Assembly: GCA_045635745.1 (NCBI GenBank)
Contig: JAZTWG010000042.1
Location: 142,457 to 206,456, forward strand
Source of the DNA: SIG78 sp045635745
GTDB lineage: Bacteria > Verrucomicrobiota > Lentisphaeria > Victivallales > Victivallaceae
DNA: 64,000 bases
Reading direction: 5' to 3'
Within the stretch, counting starts at the first letter, position 1; each line of letters opens with the position of its first letter. The position numbers and the translations under genes were made by a program. The notes under the pieces were generated by a model. It was not told the origin of the DNA. It was given only the letters and a program-made list of their open reading frames with translations, and made no database searches. Positions 17,824 to 26,483 of the stretch are shown in pieces.

Positions 17824-18546
17824 TTAAAAACTTACAGCCACATCGCCGGATATCTTTGTCGGCGGCAACATCAATTTTATACCGGAAACCTGCTCCCAAT
17901 TCTGATCAAACGTACGCAGCAGCAAAGGATCAGTAGGTTCTCCCCAGCAATTCAAATCCACTATCTTTACGATTTTATCATCGTTTTCCAGAAAAACATC
18001 GATAACCACATCCTGAAGCGGCAGGTTGTTTTTTATTTCCTCAAACCATTTGCTTATCGTATTGTGAAGATCATCTTTGATCCCTTCCAGGCGCCGGAAA
18101 TGACGGGTGAGATTATATTGACTTACAGCGCGCAATTCACCATTTTTTACAAAGAGACGGAATTCGCGGGTGCGGTCAATGCGTACAAAAGGTTTGATCG
18201 CCAGATATTCCACATTGCCGGCGGCAGCGGCCTGCCGAACTTTAGCAGAATTGGCAAGAAAATACCATGCGCTTTCAGCCGAATGTACCGCACCGCGCTT
18301 GGCTTCAAAGCGTTCTGTATCGGTAGGAGAGCACAAATCGGTGGAAACAAAGTAATTATCAAAAGTTCCTCCCCGCATCACCTTTTTCAAACGGCCTGTA
18401 ACCGAAGTTGTTTCAGCGCCATCACCGATGCCTTCTGCAAGCAGTTTTATATCTTCTGAAGTCAGCTTCAGAAAAACAGTCATTATGCTGTGTTCCCCAA
18501 AAACCGGATACCAGTTTACGATCCGGCAAAAATCATCTTTCTGCAT
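17824..18546 (-). CDS. Cdc123/D123-like ATP-grasp protein
   Basis: Protein of 240 residues resembling eukaryotic Cdc123 (D123), the ATP-grasp assembly factor of translation initiation factor eIF2. Shared points are VNWYPVF near the N terminus, a (S/P)TD segment replacing SSPKD, REFRLFVKNGELRAVSQYN (cf. FRVFV...GISQ), LQDVVIDVFL and IVDLNCWGEPTDPLLL, which carries the acidic metal ligands. The bacterial substrate is unknown; an amide- or peptide-bond-forming or assembly role is inferred from the fold. AAGGATG precedes the start codon. It sits between a DUF1189-like gene and waaA. Confidence 0.7.
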   Translation of the reverse strand: MQKDDFCRIVNWYPVFGEHSIMTVFLKLTSEDIKLLAEGIGDGAETTSVTGRLKKVMRGGTFDNYFVSTDLCSPTDTERFEAKRGAVHSAESAWYFLANSAKVRQAAAAGNVEYLAIKPFVRIDRTREFRLFVKNGELRAVSQYNLTRHFRRLEGIKDDLHNTISKWFEEIKNNLPLQDVVIDVFLENDDKIVKIVDLNCWGEPTDPLLLRTFDQNWEQVSGIKLMLPPTKISGDVAVSF

Positions 18547-18569
18547 TCAAACATCCTTCCTGATAAAAA

Positions 18570-19469
18570 TTACTGACCTTCTTCGCGCCATTGTTTTTCC
18601 TGCCGGAGCCGTTCCAGACGGTTCATTATCACGATCAGATAAAAGGTCATCCCCAATACATAAATCATATTGAAACTCAAATATGGCAACTGCAAAGCCT
18701 CCGCCAGACTTCCGATAAGCATGGGCGGAAATCCGGCATAGATCGCCAGCACGATCAACTCCCGGAACGGAGTCCGGCGCGGACGGTTCATATTCATGAG
18801 CAAAGTCACAACCGCAAACATTGCTATGTAGATAATTACTTCCAGTAAAGTTTTACGCAATAAAAAAACGCATACACCAATATTGAGCAGCAAATCAGCA
18901 ACTGCCTGCATTTTAGCAGGCGTAAGTTCTTCTTTTTCTCCGGGGTTCAACTCGAGTTTGACAAGTGGTATTTTTTTCAACTCGGCAAACAAATTATCTT
19001 TGCCGGCAACAATGGTATGTTCAGCAGGAAAAAGCGCCGCCGATACAGCAGTGTATTTATTTCCGCCGGCAGATCCCCAGAAAAGAAATCGAGCGTCAGC
19101 GGACCAAAGCAGGCCATAATTGCATCCTTTTTGAAAATCATCCGGCAGATTGGCCGCATCTTTCGGCAGATAAGTTATTGCAAATGGTCCGCCGAGCACA
19201 AAAGTACGCACTTTTTCCGGCGCCAGCGAAGGCGTTACAGATTTTTCTGTACAAACAATAGAACCGCAGTTTTCCACCACAACAGCCAGTGAATTATAAA
19301 CTGTAAGCTTTATACCGGAATAAATCCCGATACCGATAATTACTGCAGAGAGTAACGACATTAACAGCAAATGCCAGCATGCACGGGCAAAACTCTGTTG
19401 TTTAAGCTGTTCAAAAATAGAAATTCCGGCACAACTGCCGTATAATGCTCGGAAAAAACCGGTCTTCAT
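18570..19469 (-). CDS. DUF1189-like membrane protein
   Basis: Protein of 299 residues with one membrane helix near residues 33-53 (LLLMSLLSAVIIGIGIYSG), an extracytoplasmic domain of ~130 residues, and about four helices toward the C terminus (LLNIGVCVFLL, VIIYIAMFAVVTLLM, LIVLAIYAGFPPMLIGSL, MIYVLGMTFYLIVIM). This topology and the FPPMLIGSL region recall DUF1189, a family of unknown function. It overlaps the deformylase gene by four bases (ATGA), so the two are translated together. Confidence 0.55.
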   Translation of the reverse strand: MKTGFFRALYGSCAGISIFEQLKQQSFARACWHLLLMSLLSAVIIGIGIYSGIKLTVYNSLAVVVENCGSIVCTEKSVTPSLAPEKVRTFVLGGPFAITYLPKDAANLPDDFQKGCNYGLLWSADARFLFWGSAGGNKYTAVSAALFPAEHTIVAGKDNLFAELKKIPLVKLELNPGEKEELTPAKMQAVADLLLNIGVCVFLLRKTLLEVIIYIAMFAVVTLLMNMNRPRRTPFRELIVLAIYAGFPPMLIGSLAEALQLPYLSFNMIYVLGMTFYLIVIMNRLERLRQEKQWREEGQ

Positions 19470-20059
19470 GCCTTGATATCCCGCTGGTAATTAAATTTTC
19501 TGCCGCGGCGTTTTACAGCTTCCAACTCTCCGGCAACAGCAATCCCCACCTCTTCGCTCAAGCGGTCAACAAACAGAAAACCATCAAGATGATCAACTTC
19601 ATGCTGAATACACCTGGCAAGCAATCCGCCGCACTCAAACTCAAAGCTCTGCCCGGTCAGATCACAGGCTCTGACTTTGATCAAACGCGGACGATCCACC
19701 GGAGCATAAAGATCCGGAACCGATAAACAGCCTTCGTCATAGCTGACGATTTCGCTGCCCTTTTCTATTATTTCAGGATTGACCAACGCTATCGGCATCT
19801 GGGGAAGAAGCTGCAATTCTCCTGGCGTAGGCGGCGTACTCATACTGCTCTGCGGTACATCGATGATTACCAAACGCTTATGCACACCGATCTGAACAGC
19901 GGCAAGCCCTATACCATTAAGTTCATGCATGGCTCTGGTCATGCTGTTGGCAAGCTCATTGAGTTCGCGATCGAAAACAGTTACTTTTTCGGAAACTTTT
20001 TTCAAACTTTCGTTACCGTAAGTTTGAAGCATATATTTTTTGCGTTTACCAAATCCCAT
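19466..20059 (-). CDS. def: peptide deformylase
   Basis: Metalloenzyme of 197 residues removing the formyl group from nascent proteins. The three PDF motifs are intact: GIGLAAVQIG (motif 1), EGCLSVP (motif 2, with the metal-binding Cys) and QHEVDHLDG (motif 3, two His ligands and catalytic Glu). The insert STPPTPGELQLLPQ between motifs 1 and 2 is longer than in E. coli. The start at 20059 has GGAG nine bases upstream; an internal ATG at 20032 is an alternative. Confidence 0.95.
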   Translation of the reverse strand: MGFGKRKKYMLQTYGNESLKKVSEKVTVFDRELNELANSMTRAMHELNGIGLAAVQIGVHKRLVIIDVPQSSMSTPPTPGELQLLPQMPIALVNPEIIEKGSEIVSYDEGCLSVPDLYAPVDRPRLIKVRACDLTGQSFEFECGGLLARCIQHEVDHLDGFLFVDRLSEEVGIAVAGELEAVKRRGRKFNYQRDIKA

Positions 20060-20191
20060 TTAACACTACTCCGGCATCCTGATACGCAATCAGCCCTCCG
20101 GTATATTGATCGATTACCGGAGAGCATTGCAGTTATATTGACTGTCTGCCGGAATAAAATACTCATCTGAAATCCGGCAGCATATGTATTT

Positions 20192-21895
20192 TTATTGTTT
20201 TTTCGGCTGGGGTCCGACGAAATCAGTCTTGGGTGCAGCCTGATCAGCCGCAGCAGCGGCCCGTTCTTCAGCTTCTTTTACATCTTTGGCTTCAGCCGCG
20301 GCAGCTTCTTCAGCCGCGGCAGCTTTGGCTATGGCAAGATAGCGGTCAACTTCATTTTTATCAACAGTACCGGCAATATTATCCTGCATTCCCTGCTTGG
20401 CAAGCACTTCCAATGTTACCGATGCCCCGCTGACACCTTCAAATCCGCGGCCGAGATTGTTGATATTGGCAGCAGCTTCGAGCTGTGCTCTGGCTTTCTG
20501 CACGTTGGCAAGCGCCCGCACCAGCGTACCTTCAGCAGACACCACGTTGCGCTGGGCTTCGTTCAACCGGACGATTTCCGCCTGACCGGCATCGTATTCG
20601 GCCTGAACCAGATCGCGCTGTTCAAACACCAGTTTGCGGATAGCAAAGAAGAGGTTGGCTTGTTTGATATTTACATCATAATTGGCATACGCTGTACGCA
20701 CATCATTGACCACTCCCAGCCAGGCCTGGGCAACTGAAAATTCAGCAATAGCCAGACTTGCCTGAGCCTCGCGGGTGGCATTGTAGCGTTGGAACCCATT
20801 GAAGATCACCCAGTCGGCACTGATGCCGTAAGAAAGTTTCTGTGTATCATTACTGCGGCTGTACCCGCCGTACTTGCCGTGATAAATATTTTTGTTGCCG
20901 GCAAGCGAATAAGATGCGCTGGCTCGCAATGTGGGCGAGAACGCACTGTACGAGCGATAGAGCTGATACTCGCTGATTTTGAGCTGTTCGCGGTAGCTCT
21001 TCAGGTCAGGACGGTTGGCCAGAGCCATATCCAGATAGGTATCCACCCCCAACAGCAGCGATTCGCTTTCATATTTGATTTCCGGGAACTTGATGGAATC
21101 CGGGATCGTACCTTCCGGATACCCCATCAGAGCCGCCAACGTATAAAGCGCCGTGGAGTAGTTGTATTCTGCAGTCAAACGGTTGGAGTCCGCCTGATTC
21201 ACCTGAATCTGAAAGTTCAACACATCCGAGAGCGGCACTGCACCGTACTGATGCTTGATTTCAGTTTCACGCAGGTTTTTGAGCTGGAAGCTCATATCTT
21301 CCAAAGCAATACGACGGTTTTCATTGGCAAGCAGAATATCGTAATATGCCTGTGCGACCGCCAGCAGCAGCTGCCGGCGGGAGTTTTCATTTAAAGCCAT
21401 CGCGCTGGAATAGTTGTGTTTGGCGGCCATGACACCGAATTCACGGCTCAAGCCATCAAAAAGCAGCAAACTGGCAGATACTCCGCCGGAAAAACTGCTG
21501 GAGTAATCCTGATTGGGGTTGGTCGAACGGTGTGCAACGGAACCCTGCTGGGACATATAGTCATTGATACCGCCGGACCAGCCGACACTCATGGAAATCG
21601 TGGGTGAATACGAAGCAAACGATTGATAATAGCGCATCTTGGCAGCGTTTACCGAATGATATGCTGCAATATAATTGGGATTGTTCAAAAGAGCGATCTT
21701 CTGGGCATCTTCCAAACTGAGAGTGGAAATAGACTGCAGAATATTATCAGCCTTGGAGCGTTCCCGCTCGCTGAAACTGTCATATTTAAAATCCCCTGCA
21801 GGCGGAGTATACGGTTTCTGACAGCCCGCGACAGCTATTGCCAGGAAACCGCCGCAGACAACCGCCGGCAGCCAACGCATTTGAGTGTGTTTCAT
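20192..21895 (-). CDS. TolC-family outer membrane efflux lipoprotein
   Basis: Protein of 567 residues, longer than a usual TolC/OprM protein (~450-500). A signal peptide ends in lipobox VAGC (Cys ~25). Two repeats of the outer membrane efflux fold follow: LSLEDAQKIALLNNPNYIAAY with a long helical hairpin, and LDMALANRPDLKSYREQL with DWVIFNGFQRYNATREAQ. The extra length is a C-terminal tail of ~70 residues rich in Ala and Glu, partly built by a 17-bp direct repeat (20291-20307 and 20309-20325). No inner-membrane pump or adaptor gene is adjacent. The promoter lies at 21966-21993. Confidence 0.88.
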   Translation of the reverse strand: MKHTQMRWLPAVVCGGFLAIAVAGCQKPYTPPAGDFKYDSFSERERSKADNILQSISTLSLEDAQKIALLNNPNYIAAYHSVNAAKMRYYQSFASYSPTISMSVGWSGGINDYMSQQGSVAHRSTNPNQDYSSSFSGGVSASLLLFDGLSREFGVMAAKHNYSSAMALNENSRRQLLLAVAQAYYDILLANENRRIALEDMSFQLKNLRETEIKHQYGAVPLSDVLNFQIQVNQADSNRLTAEYNYSTALYTLAALMGYPEGTIPDSIKFPEIKYESESLLLGVDTYLDMALANRPDLKSYREQLKISEYQLYRSYSAFSPTLRASASYSLAGNKNIYHGKYGGYSRSNDTQKLSYGISADWVIFNGFQRYNATREAQASLAIAEFSVAQAWLGVVNDVRTAYANYDVNIKQANLFFAIRKLVFEQRDLVQAEYDAGQAEIVRLNEAQRNVVSAEGTLVRALANVQKARAQLEAAANINNLGRGFEGVSGASVTLEVLAKQGMQDNIAGTVDKNEVDRYLAIAKAAAAEEAAAAEAKDVKEAEERAAAAADQAAPKTDFVGPQPKKQ

Positions 21896-21965
21896 GCTAT
21901 ACCTATCCCTATATATAGTATATAATGTTTATACATCTTCAGCAAAAAAGTTTATTCATTAAAGT

Positions 21966-21993
21966 AATTTACCACAAAAAAATATTTTTGCAA
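21966..21993 (-). promoter_or_regulatory. promoter of the TolC-like gene, TTGCAA-N16-TAAATT
   Basis: The minus strand has TTGCAA (21993-21988), 16 bases ending in TTTGTGG, then TAAATT (21971-21966): the same block as before serA and tatA. The predicted leader is about 65 bases. Confidence 0.6.
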
Positions 21994-22097
21994 ATCAAAA
22001 AATGACCTGCCGGTCATATTTTTACCGACAATTTTTCATATTATATCGGCAATGATGTCAAACCGGGAAAAAATTTTATTTTTTTTATGCAAAGCTG

Positions 22098-22126
22098 TTG
22101 AAATTTTACATCAGAAGGTGTATTTT
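22098..22126 (+). promoter_or_regulatory. guaA promoter, TTGAAA-N17-TATTTT
   Basis: TTGAAA at 22098-22103 and TATTTT at 22121-22126 with a 17-base spacer ending in GGTG; the start codon follows about 45 bases later. The 276-base divergent gap at 21896-22171 holds this and the opposite promoter and nothing else I can identify. Confidence 0.55.
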
Positions 22127-22171
22127 ATATGCAGTTAAAATTCAACCTTTCCAAGTAAGGAAATATTAAGT

Positions 22172-23446
22172 ATGAAGCATACACCAGAAACGGTCGTGCT
22201 CCTCGACTTCGGCTGTTCTGTCAGCCAGAAACTTGCGCGTGGAATCCGCGACAAGAACATCTATACGATGGTCATGCCCCGTACAGTGCCGGTTCCCCGT
22301 CTGCAGGAAGAAGCCCCCGCCGGTATCATTATCTGCCGCGACAATGGCGCTCCGGAACATGCTGAAGACCTGAAATGCTTTCAGGCGACCAACATTCCGG
22401 TCATGGAGCTCGAAGTAAAAGACAATGACATCGATTCCGCGGTTGAAGCAGCAGTAAAATTCTGCTTCGATACCTGCAAGTGTCAGGGATTGTGGAAGTT
22501 GGAAAACTTTGTTTACGAAGCAGTCAAAGATATCCGCGAACAGGTCGGCGACGGCACCGTGGTGCTCGGTCTTTCCGGCGGCGTGGATTCCTCGGTGGTG
22601 GCGGCTCTTATCCATAAAGCTATCGGCGACCGCCTGACTTGCGTGTTTGTCAACCATGGTCTGCTGCGTAAAGGCGAGCAGGAACAGGTACAGGAAATCT
22701 TCCAGCGCAACTTCAAGATGAATCTGGTTTGCGTGGATGCCGCCGACCGTTTCCTCGATAAACTCGCAGGAGTCGATGAGCCGGAAAAGAAACGCAAGAT
22801 CATCGGCAAAGAATTTATCGATGTTTTTGCAGAAGCGGCTAAAAAAGTCAACGCTCCATTCCTTGGCCAGGGGACCATTTATCCTGATATTCTGGAAAGT
22901 ATCTCCTTTGACGGCAACCCCGCCGGTGTTATTAAGAGCCATCACAACGTGGGCGGTTTGCCGGAAGATCTCAAATTCAAACTGGTCGAACCGGTGGAAC
23001 GACTTTTCAAAGATGAAGTCCGCAAAGTAGGTAAACTGCTGGGTCTGCCCTCGGAAATGCTCGATCGCCATCCCTTCCCCGGCCCTTCTCTGGGGGTCCG
23101 CCATGTGGGAGCGATCAAGCGCGAAACTCTCGCCATGCTGCGCGAAGCCGATGCAATTGTTACCGAAGAACTTTACGCTTCGGGCTGGTATCACAAAACC
23201 TGGCAGACTTTTGCCATTTTTGTGCCGGTCAAAACCGTCGGGATCCGTAATGGCTGCCGCAGTTATGACTATGTGATTGCAATCCGTTCCATCAACAGTG
23301 TGGATGCTGTCACCGCCCAGGTGGTTCGTTTGCCGTGGGAACTGTTGGAAAAAATGTCCGACCGTATTGTCCACGAAGTCGATGGAGTCAACCGTGTGGT
23401 TTACGATATTACGGCAAAACCCCCGGGGACCATCGAATGGGAATAA
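22172..23446 (+). CDS. guaA: GMP synthase with a degenerate, truncated glutaminase domain
   Basis: The synthetase part is complete: ATP-pyrophosphatase P-loop GLSGGVDSS at residues 133-141, FVNHGLLRKGE, HHNVGGLP, HPFPGPSLGVR and the C-terminal dimerisation domain ending KPPGTIEWE. The N-terminal glutaminase is only ~105 residues: it starts like class I GATases (VVLLDFGCSVSQKLAR, AGIIICRDNGAPE) but stops after NIPVMEL, where the nucleophile segment (GICYGMQ in normal enzymes) should follow, and the His-Glu pair is missing. Total length is 424 against ~510-525 residues. The reading frame is open, so this is not a simple frameshift. The enzyme probably converts XMP to GMP with free ammonia or ammonia from a separate glutaminase. 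Confidence 0.93.
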   Translation: MKHTPETVVLLDFGCSVSQKLARGIRDKNIYTMVMPRTVPVPRLQEEAPAGIIICRDNGAPEHAEDLKCFQATNIPVMELEVKDNDIDSAVEAAVKFCFDTCKCQGLWKLENFVYEAVKDIREQVGDGTVVLGLSGGVDSSVVAALIHKAIGDRLTCVFVNHGLLRKGEQEQVQEIFQRNFKMNLVCVDAADRFLDKLAGVDEPEKKRKIIGKEFIDVFAEAAKKVNAPFLGQGTIYPDILESISFDGNPAGVIKSHHNVGGLPEDLKFKLVEPVERLFKDEVRKVGKLLGLPSEMLDRHPFPGPSLGVRHVGAIKRETLAMLREADAIVTEELYASGWYHKTWQTFAIFVPVKTVGIRNGCRSYDYVIAIRSINSVDAVTAQVVRLPWELLEKMSDRIVHEVDGVNRVVYDITAKPPGTIEWE

Positions 23447-23477
23447 GTTTGGCAGTAAAATACTTACTGTCAAACAC

Positions 23478-23515
23478 AAAAAAACTGCTGCAATATTTTT
23501 GCAGCAGTTTTTTTA
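23478..23515. terminator. hairpin terminator after guaA, possibly bidirectional
   Basis: AAACTGCTGCAA pairs perfectly with TTGCAGCAGTTT around a TATTT loop, with an A run before and a T run after. It lies between guaA (+) and the convergent gene ending at 23548. Confidence 0.9.
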
Positions 23516-23547
23516 TGCAATAATTTTATACCAACCGGAAAACAGCA

Positions 23548-24171
23548 TTAGTTCAGGCGCAATTTTTTCAGTCGGTCAAGAATGATTTCTCGCACCAGCG
23601 CCAAAGTATTGAAAAAATTCCCCTGCTCTATTGAGGGCAACTCATATTTTACGGCGGTATTTTTTACTGCCTCTGCCAGATCATTCAGATCAGCAAGCAT
23701 ATATTTGAGCAAACTTATACGCAAAGCCAAAGTATCAGCAGCATCTTCGGTATCTTCAAAATTATATCCGCGCGAAAGGACTTTACCGAAAGCACAAGTT
23801 ACCGATAAAATATCGCTCATGGAATTTTCCGGCAATTGAGCCGCCGCCAGCAAATTCCACTCTATGGCAAGATTTTCCAGTCGGCGGGTGGCTTCAAAAT
23901 TATTGCGGCGGCGGTTTTCTTTAAGCTCCTCTTCGTCGATTTCATCTTCAGAGCAATCAAACTGCCCCCGCAATATGGTATTGGGATCGGTCACGCCGGT
24001 TGGCACCATTTCCGGCTGACTCATCAACCTTTTAAAGATCATCTCATCCTCACCCGGCAAATCAAGACAACCGGGCAATGTCCGGAAATATCCGGCTATA
24101 CGCAATTCATCTTTGCGTATTTCTCTGGCCCAGGAGTATTCATCCCAGTTTTCTCGGAACGACCAATCCAT
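23548..24171 (-). CDS. hypothetical protein, all-helical and acidic
   Basis: I do not recognise this 207-residue protein. It has no signal peptide or membrane segment, begins MDWSFRENWDEYSWAREIRK, contains an acidic stretch (CSEDEIDEEELKENRRR, residues ~73-89) and is predicted mostly helical afterwards. It begins nine bases downstream of rsfS at the end of the serS-nadD-rsfS operon, so it is expressed with housekeeping genes and may be a lineage-specific cytoplasmic protein. Confidence 0.65.
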   Translation of the reverse strand: MDWSFRENWDEYSWAREIRKDELRIAGYFRTLPGCLDLPGEDEMIFKRLMSQPEMVPTGVTDPNTILRGQFDCSEDEIDEEELKENRRRNNFEATRRLENLAIEWNLLAAAQLPENSMSDILSVTCAFGKVLSRGYNFEDTEDAADTLALRISLLKYMLADLNDLAEAVKNTAVKYELPSIEQGNFFNTLALVREIILDRLKKLRLN

Positions 24172-24180
24172 ATTTTATTT

Positions 24181-24543
24181 TCAGTTTCCGGCTAAAACCA
24201 TTCGCGGTGCATCGCTCCACAAGCGTTCAAGTTCATAACGATTGCGGGCTTCTTCACCCATAATGTGAATCAAAACGCTACCGAAATCGATCAGTACCCA
24301 TTCACTGGAAGGTTCGCCATCAACAGCTAACGGACGGCACTGAAATTTTTCGCGCACGGTTTCTTCCAAATGACCGACCAGCGCTTTCAGGTGCGGAATA
24401 CTTGTCGCGGTAACGATTATAAAATAATCGGCAATACTGCTGATATCGCTTACATTCAGCACAACTACGTCTGAACCGAGTTTTTCCAAAGCCTGTTCAG
24501 CACAAAAACGCGCCAGAGTTTCTTTTTTCAGATTTTCAGCCAT
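24181..24543 (-). CDS. rsfS: ribosomal silencing factor RsfS
   Basis: Protein of 120 residues of the Iojap/RsfS family. It shows SDVVVLNVSDISSIADYFIIVTATS, HLKALVGHLEE, and the strongly conserved VDGEPSSEWVLIDFGSVLIHIM followed by RNRYELERLWSDA. It binds ribosomal protein uL14 and blocks subunit joining under starvation. The position directly after nadD (15 bases) is the usual bacterial arrangement. GAGAGG precedes the start codon. Confidence 0.95.
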   Translation of the reverse strand: MAENLKKETLARFCAEQALEKLGSDVVVLNVSDISSIADYFIIVTATSIPHLKALVGHLEETVREKFQCRPLAVDGEPSSEWVLIDFGSVLIHIMGEEARNRYELERLWSDAPRMVLAGN

Positions 24544-24558
24544 AACAACCTCTCTATT

Positions 24559-25206
24559 TTACCGGTAAAGGTTATGTTCACTTATATAATTCAAAACATC
24601 TTCCGAGATAATATGTGCCACATTTTCTCTTTTTGCCAGTTCTTTTCGCAAATCTGTCGAAGATATTTCCACATATTTGCCGGATACGATGCTTTTCCGC
24701 AGTTTTTCAGACAAAACCGGACCCCAAAAATCTTCAGGCAGCACCAGTTTTTCTGCACTGCCATTGCATTTGACACGGGGAAATGCAATGATTTCATATT
24801 TAGCGGCCAGCTCTCTGGCGCAAAACCATGTGTGCAATTGTTCAAGACTGTCCTGACCGATCAAAAGTTGCAATTCACACTCCGGATGTTCTTCCTGCAG
24901 CGCGGCAAGCACTTTGAATGAGTAAGAAGGGTCAAACTGACAACGCGCCTCAATATCAGACACCGCACAGCCGGGAATTCGCTCGGCAATCAGCTTTACC
25001 ATTGCCAACCGATGGCAGAAGTCAGTCATACGTCCGGCTGTTTTATGCGGCGGCGCCCAACTGGGCACCCACAATACAAGATCGCTCAATCCGGCCTGAA
25101 GTACACTCCGGGCAAGCATTTCGTGCCCGGGGTGCGGCGGATCAAACGCACCCCCCAGAAAGGCGATGCGTTTTTTTCCAGAAGCTTTTTTTTGCAGCAC
25201 GGTCAA
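24559..25206 (-). CDS. nadD: nicotinate-nucleotide adenylyltransferase NadD
   Basis: Protein of 215 residues converting nicotinate mononucleotide plus ATP to deamido-NAD. The nucleotidyltransferase motif GGAFDPPHPGHEMLA (cf. GGTFDPiHxGH) is near residue 18; WVPSWAPPHK, IGQDSLEQLHTW and ISSTDLRKEL (cf. ISSTxIR) are family signatures. There is no ATG near the start: TTG at 25206 or GTG at 25200 must be used, only a few bases after the serS stop codon, so translation is probably coupled to serS. Confidence 0.92.
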   Translation of the reverse strand: MTVLQKKASGKKRIAFLGGAFDPPHPGHEMLARSVLQAGLSDLVLWVPSWAPPHKTAGRMTDFCHRLAMVKLIAERIPGCAVSDIEARCQFDPSYSFKVLAALQEEHPECELQLLIGQDSLEQLHTWFCARELAAKYEIIAFPRVKCNGSAEKLVLPEDFWGPVLSEKLRKSIVSGKYVEISSTDLRKELAKRENVAHIISEDVLNYISEHNLYR

Positions 25207-25208
25207 AG

Positions 25209-26456
25209 TCAGCGCTTGACCGGTTCAATAACATCAAAACCGGTGAACGGACGCAACACTTCCGGCACAACCACCGAACCATCGGCACGCTGATTGTTTT
25301 CCAAAATAGCGATCGCAGCACGGTCTGTCATTGCCGTAGCGCTGATCGTATGCACAAAACCGCGTTCATCACCATCCTTGTAACGGATGTTCAGGCGGCG
25401 ACTCTGGAATTCGGTCAGATTGGTATTGCTGGTTACTTCGCGGTAGGCATCAAAACCGGCAAACCATGCTTCAATATCATACTTCTTGTAGCCGGGTGCC
25501 CCCAAATCGCCCACGCATACATTTACCACATGGTAGGGCAAGCCGAGCTGCTGCAGGAGATATTCTTCATTTTCCAGACAGAATTCATGGAATTTAACCG
25601 AATCCTGCGGTTTGCAGAAGATGATCTGTTCAACTTTGTGGAACTGATGCACGCGGAAAATACCGCGGCTGGCCTTGCCGTAACTGCCGGATTCCGTACG
25701 GAAACAGGGAGTATAAGCAGTGTAACACAGCGGCAGATTGGCGCCATCAAGCACTTCATCGGCATGAAAACCGACAAGAGTCTGTTCAGAAGTACCGATC
25801 AAAGCCAGATCTTCATCTTTAAGCGCGTAGGTCTGATCGGCAAAAAACGGCAGATAACCAGTACCGAACAGAGTCTTTTCTTTAGCCAGACAGGGAGTCA
25901 TAAACAGTTGGAAACCACGATTTACCAACTCGCGCTGGGTCCAGAAGAAAAGCGCCTGAACCAACTGGGCGCCCTTGCCCTTCCAGTAATAGAAACCGCT
26001 CTGGGCTACTTTTGCGCCGCGCTGGGTATCGATAATATCGAGGATTTCACCCAATTCCTGATGATCGCGCACCTTGAAATCAAACTGCGGAATTGTTCCG
26101 ACTTTACGCAATTCCACGTTATCGGCATCGGTCTGACCATCCGGCACATCATCGGCCAGCAGATTCGGCAGAAATGCCGCCATGGCACTCATTTTATCTT
26201 CCAGCCGGTTCAAATGACCTTCGCTGGCGGAAAGGCGTTCTTTGAGTTCACGCACCTGGTCGCGGGCGGCGGGATTATCTTTGCATTCTTTGCTCAAGCG
26301 GTTGCGCTCTGAACGCATGTTTTCCACTTCACCAAGCAGATTGCGGTATTCGGCATCCAACGCAATAAGCGTATCCACATTTACAGCACTGCCGCGGCGG
26401 GCGCAATTCTTTTTAATCAGCTCCGGATTTTCACGGAGAATTCTCAAATCAATCAT
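25209..26456 (-). CDS. serS: seryl-tRNA synthetase
   Basis: Class II synthetase of 415 residues. The N-terminal coiled-coil tRNA-binding arm spans roughly residues 30-100, and the catalytic core has motif 2 (FRTESGSYGKASRGIFRVHQF) and motif 3 near the end (ATAMTDRAAIAILENNQ), with GTSEQTLVGFHAD between. The gene is 27 bases after the RpiB-GlyA fusion and is followed at once by nadD. Its position after a glyA-containing gene fits shared serine/glycine metabolism, though this may be chance. Confidence 0.96.
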   Translation of the reverse strand: MIDLRILRENPELIKKNCARRGSAVNVDTLIALDAEYRNLLGEVENMRSERNRLSKECKDNPAARDQVRELKERLSASEGHLNRLEDKMSAMAAFLPNLLADDVPDGQTDADNVELRKVGTIPQFDFKVRDHQELGEILDIIDTQRGAKVAQSGFYYWKGKGAQLVQALFFWTQRELVNRGFQLFMTPCLAKEKTLFGTGYLPFFADQTYALKDEDLALIGTSEQTLVGFHADEVLDGANLPLCYTAYTPCFRTESGSYGKASRGIFRVHQFHKVEQIIFCKPQDSVKFHEFCLENEEYLLQQLGLPYHVVNVCVGDLGAPGYKKYDIEAWFAGFDAYREVTSNTNLTEFQSRRLNIRYKDGDERGFVHTISATAMTDRAAIAILENNQRADGSVVVPEVLRPFTGFDVIEPVKR

Positions 26457-26483
26457 TTTCTAAACCTTTGTGTTTCAAATAAT

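Noticed and set aside
20096..20180. Two hairpins (CTCCGGTA/TACCGGAG and CTGCCGGA/TCCGGCAG) as terminators of the TolC-like gene
   Set aside because: Each stem is 8 bp with loops of 11 and 19 bases and no T run follows on the minus strand; they may be incidental or part of a processing site.
22166..23479. Long minus-strand open frame (437 codons) opposite guaA
   Set aside because: It is antisense to a fully recognisable enzyme gene, shows no family motif and is His/Asp/Phe-rich as expected for an antisense artefact.
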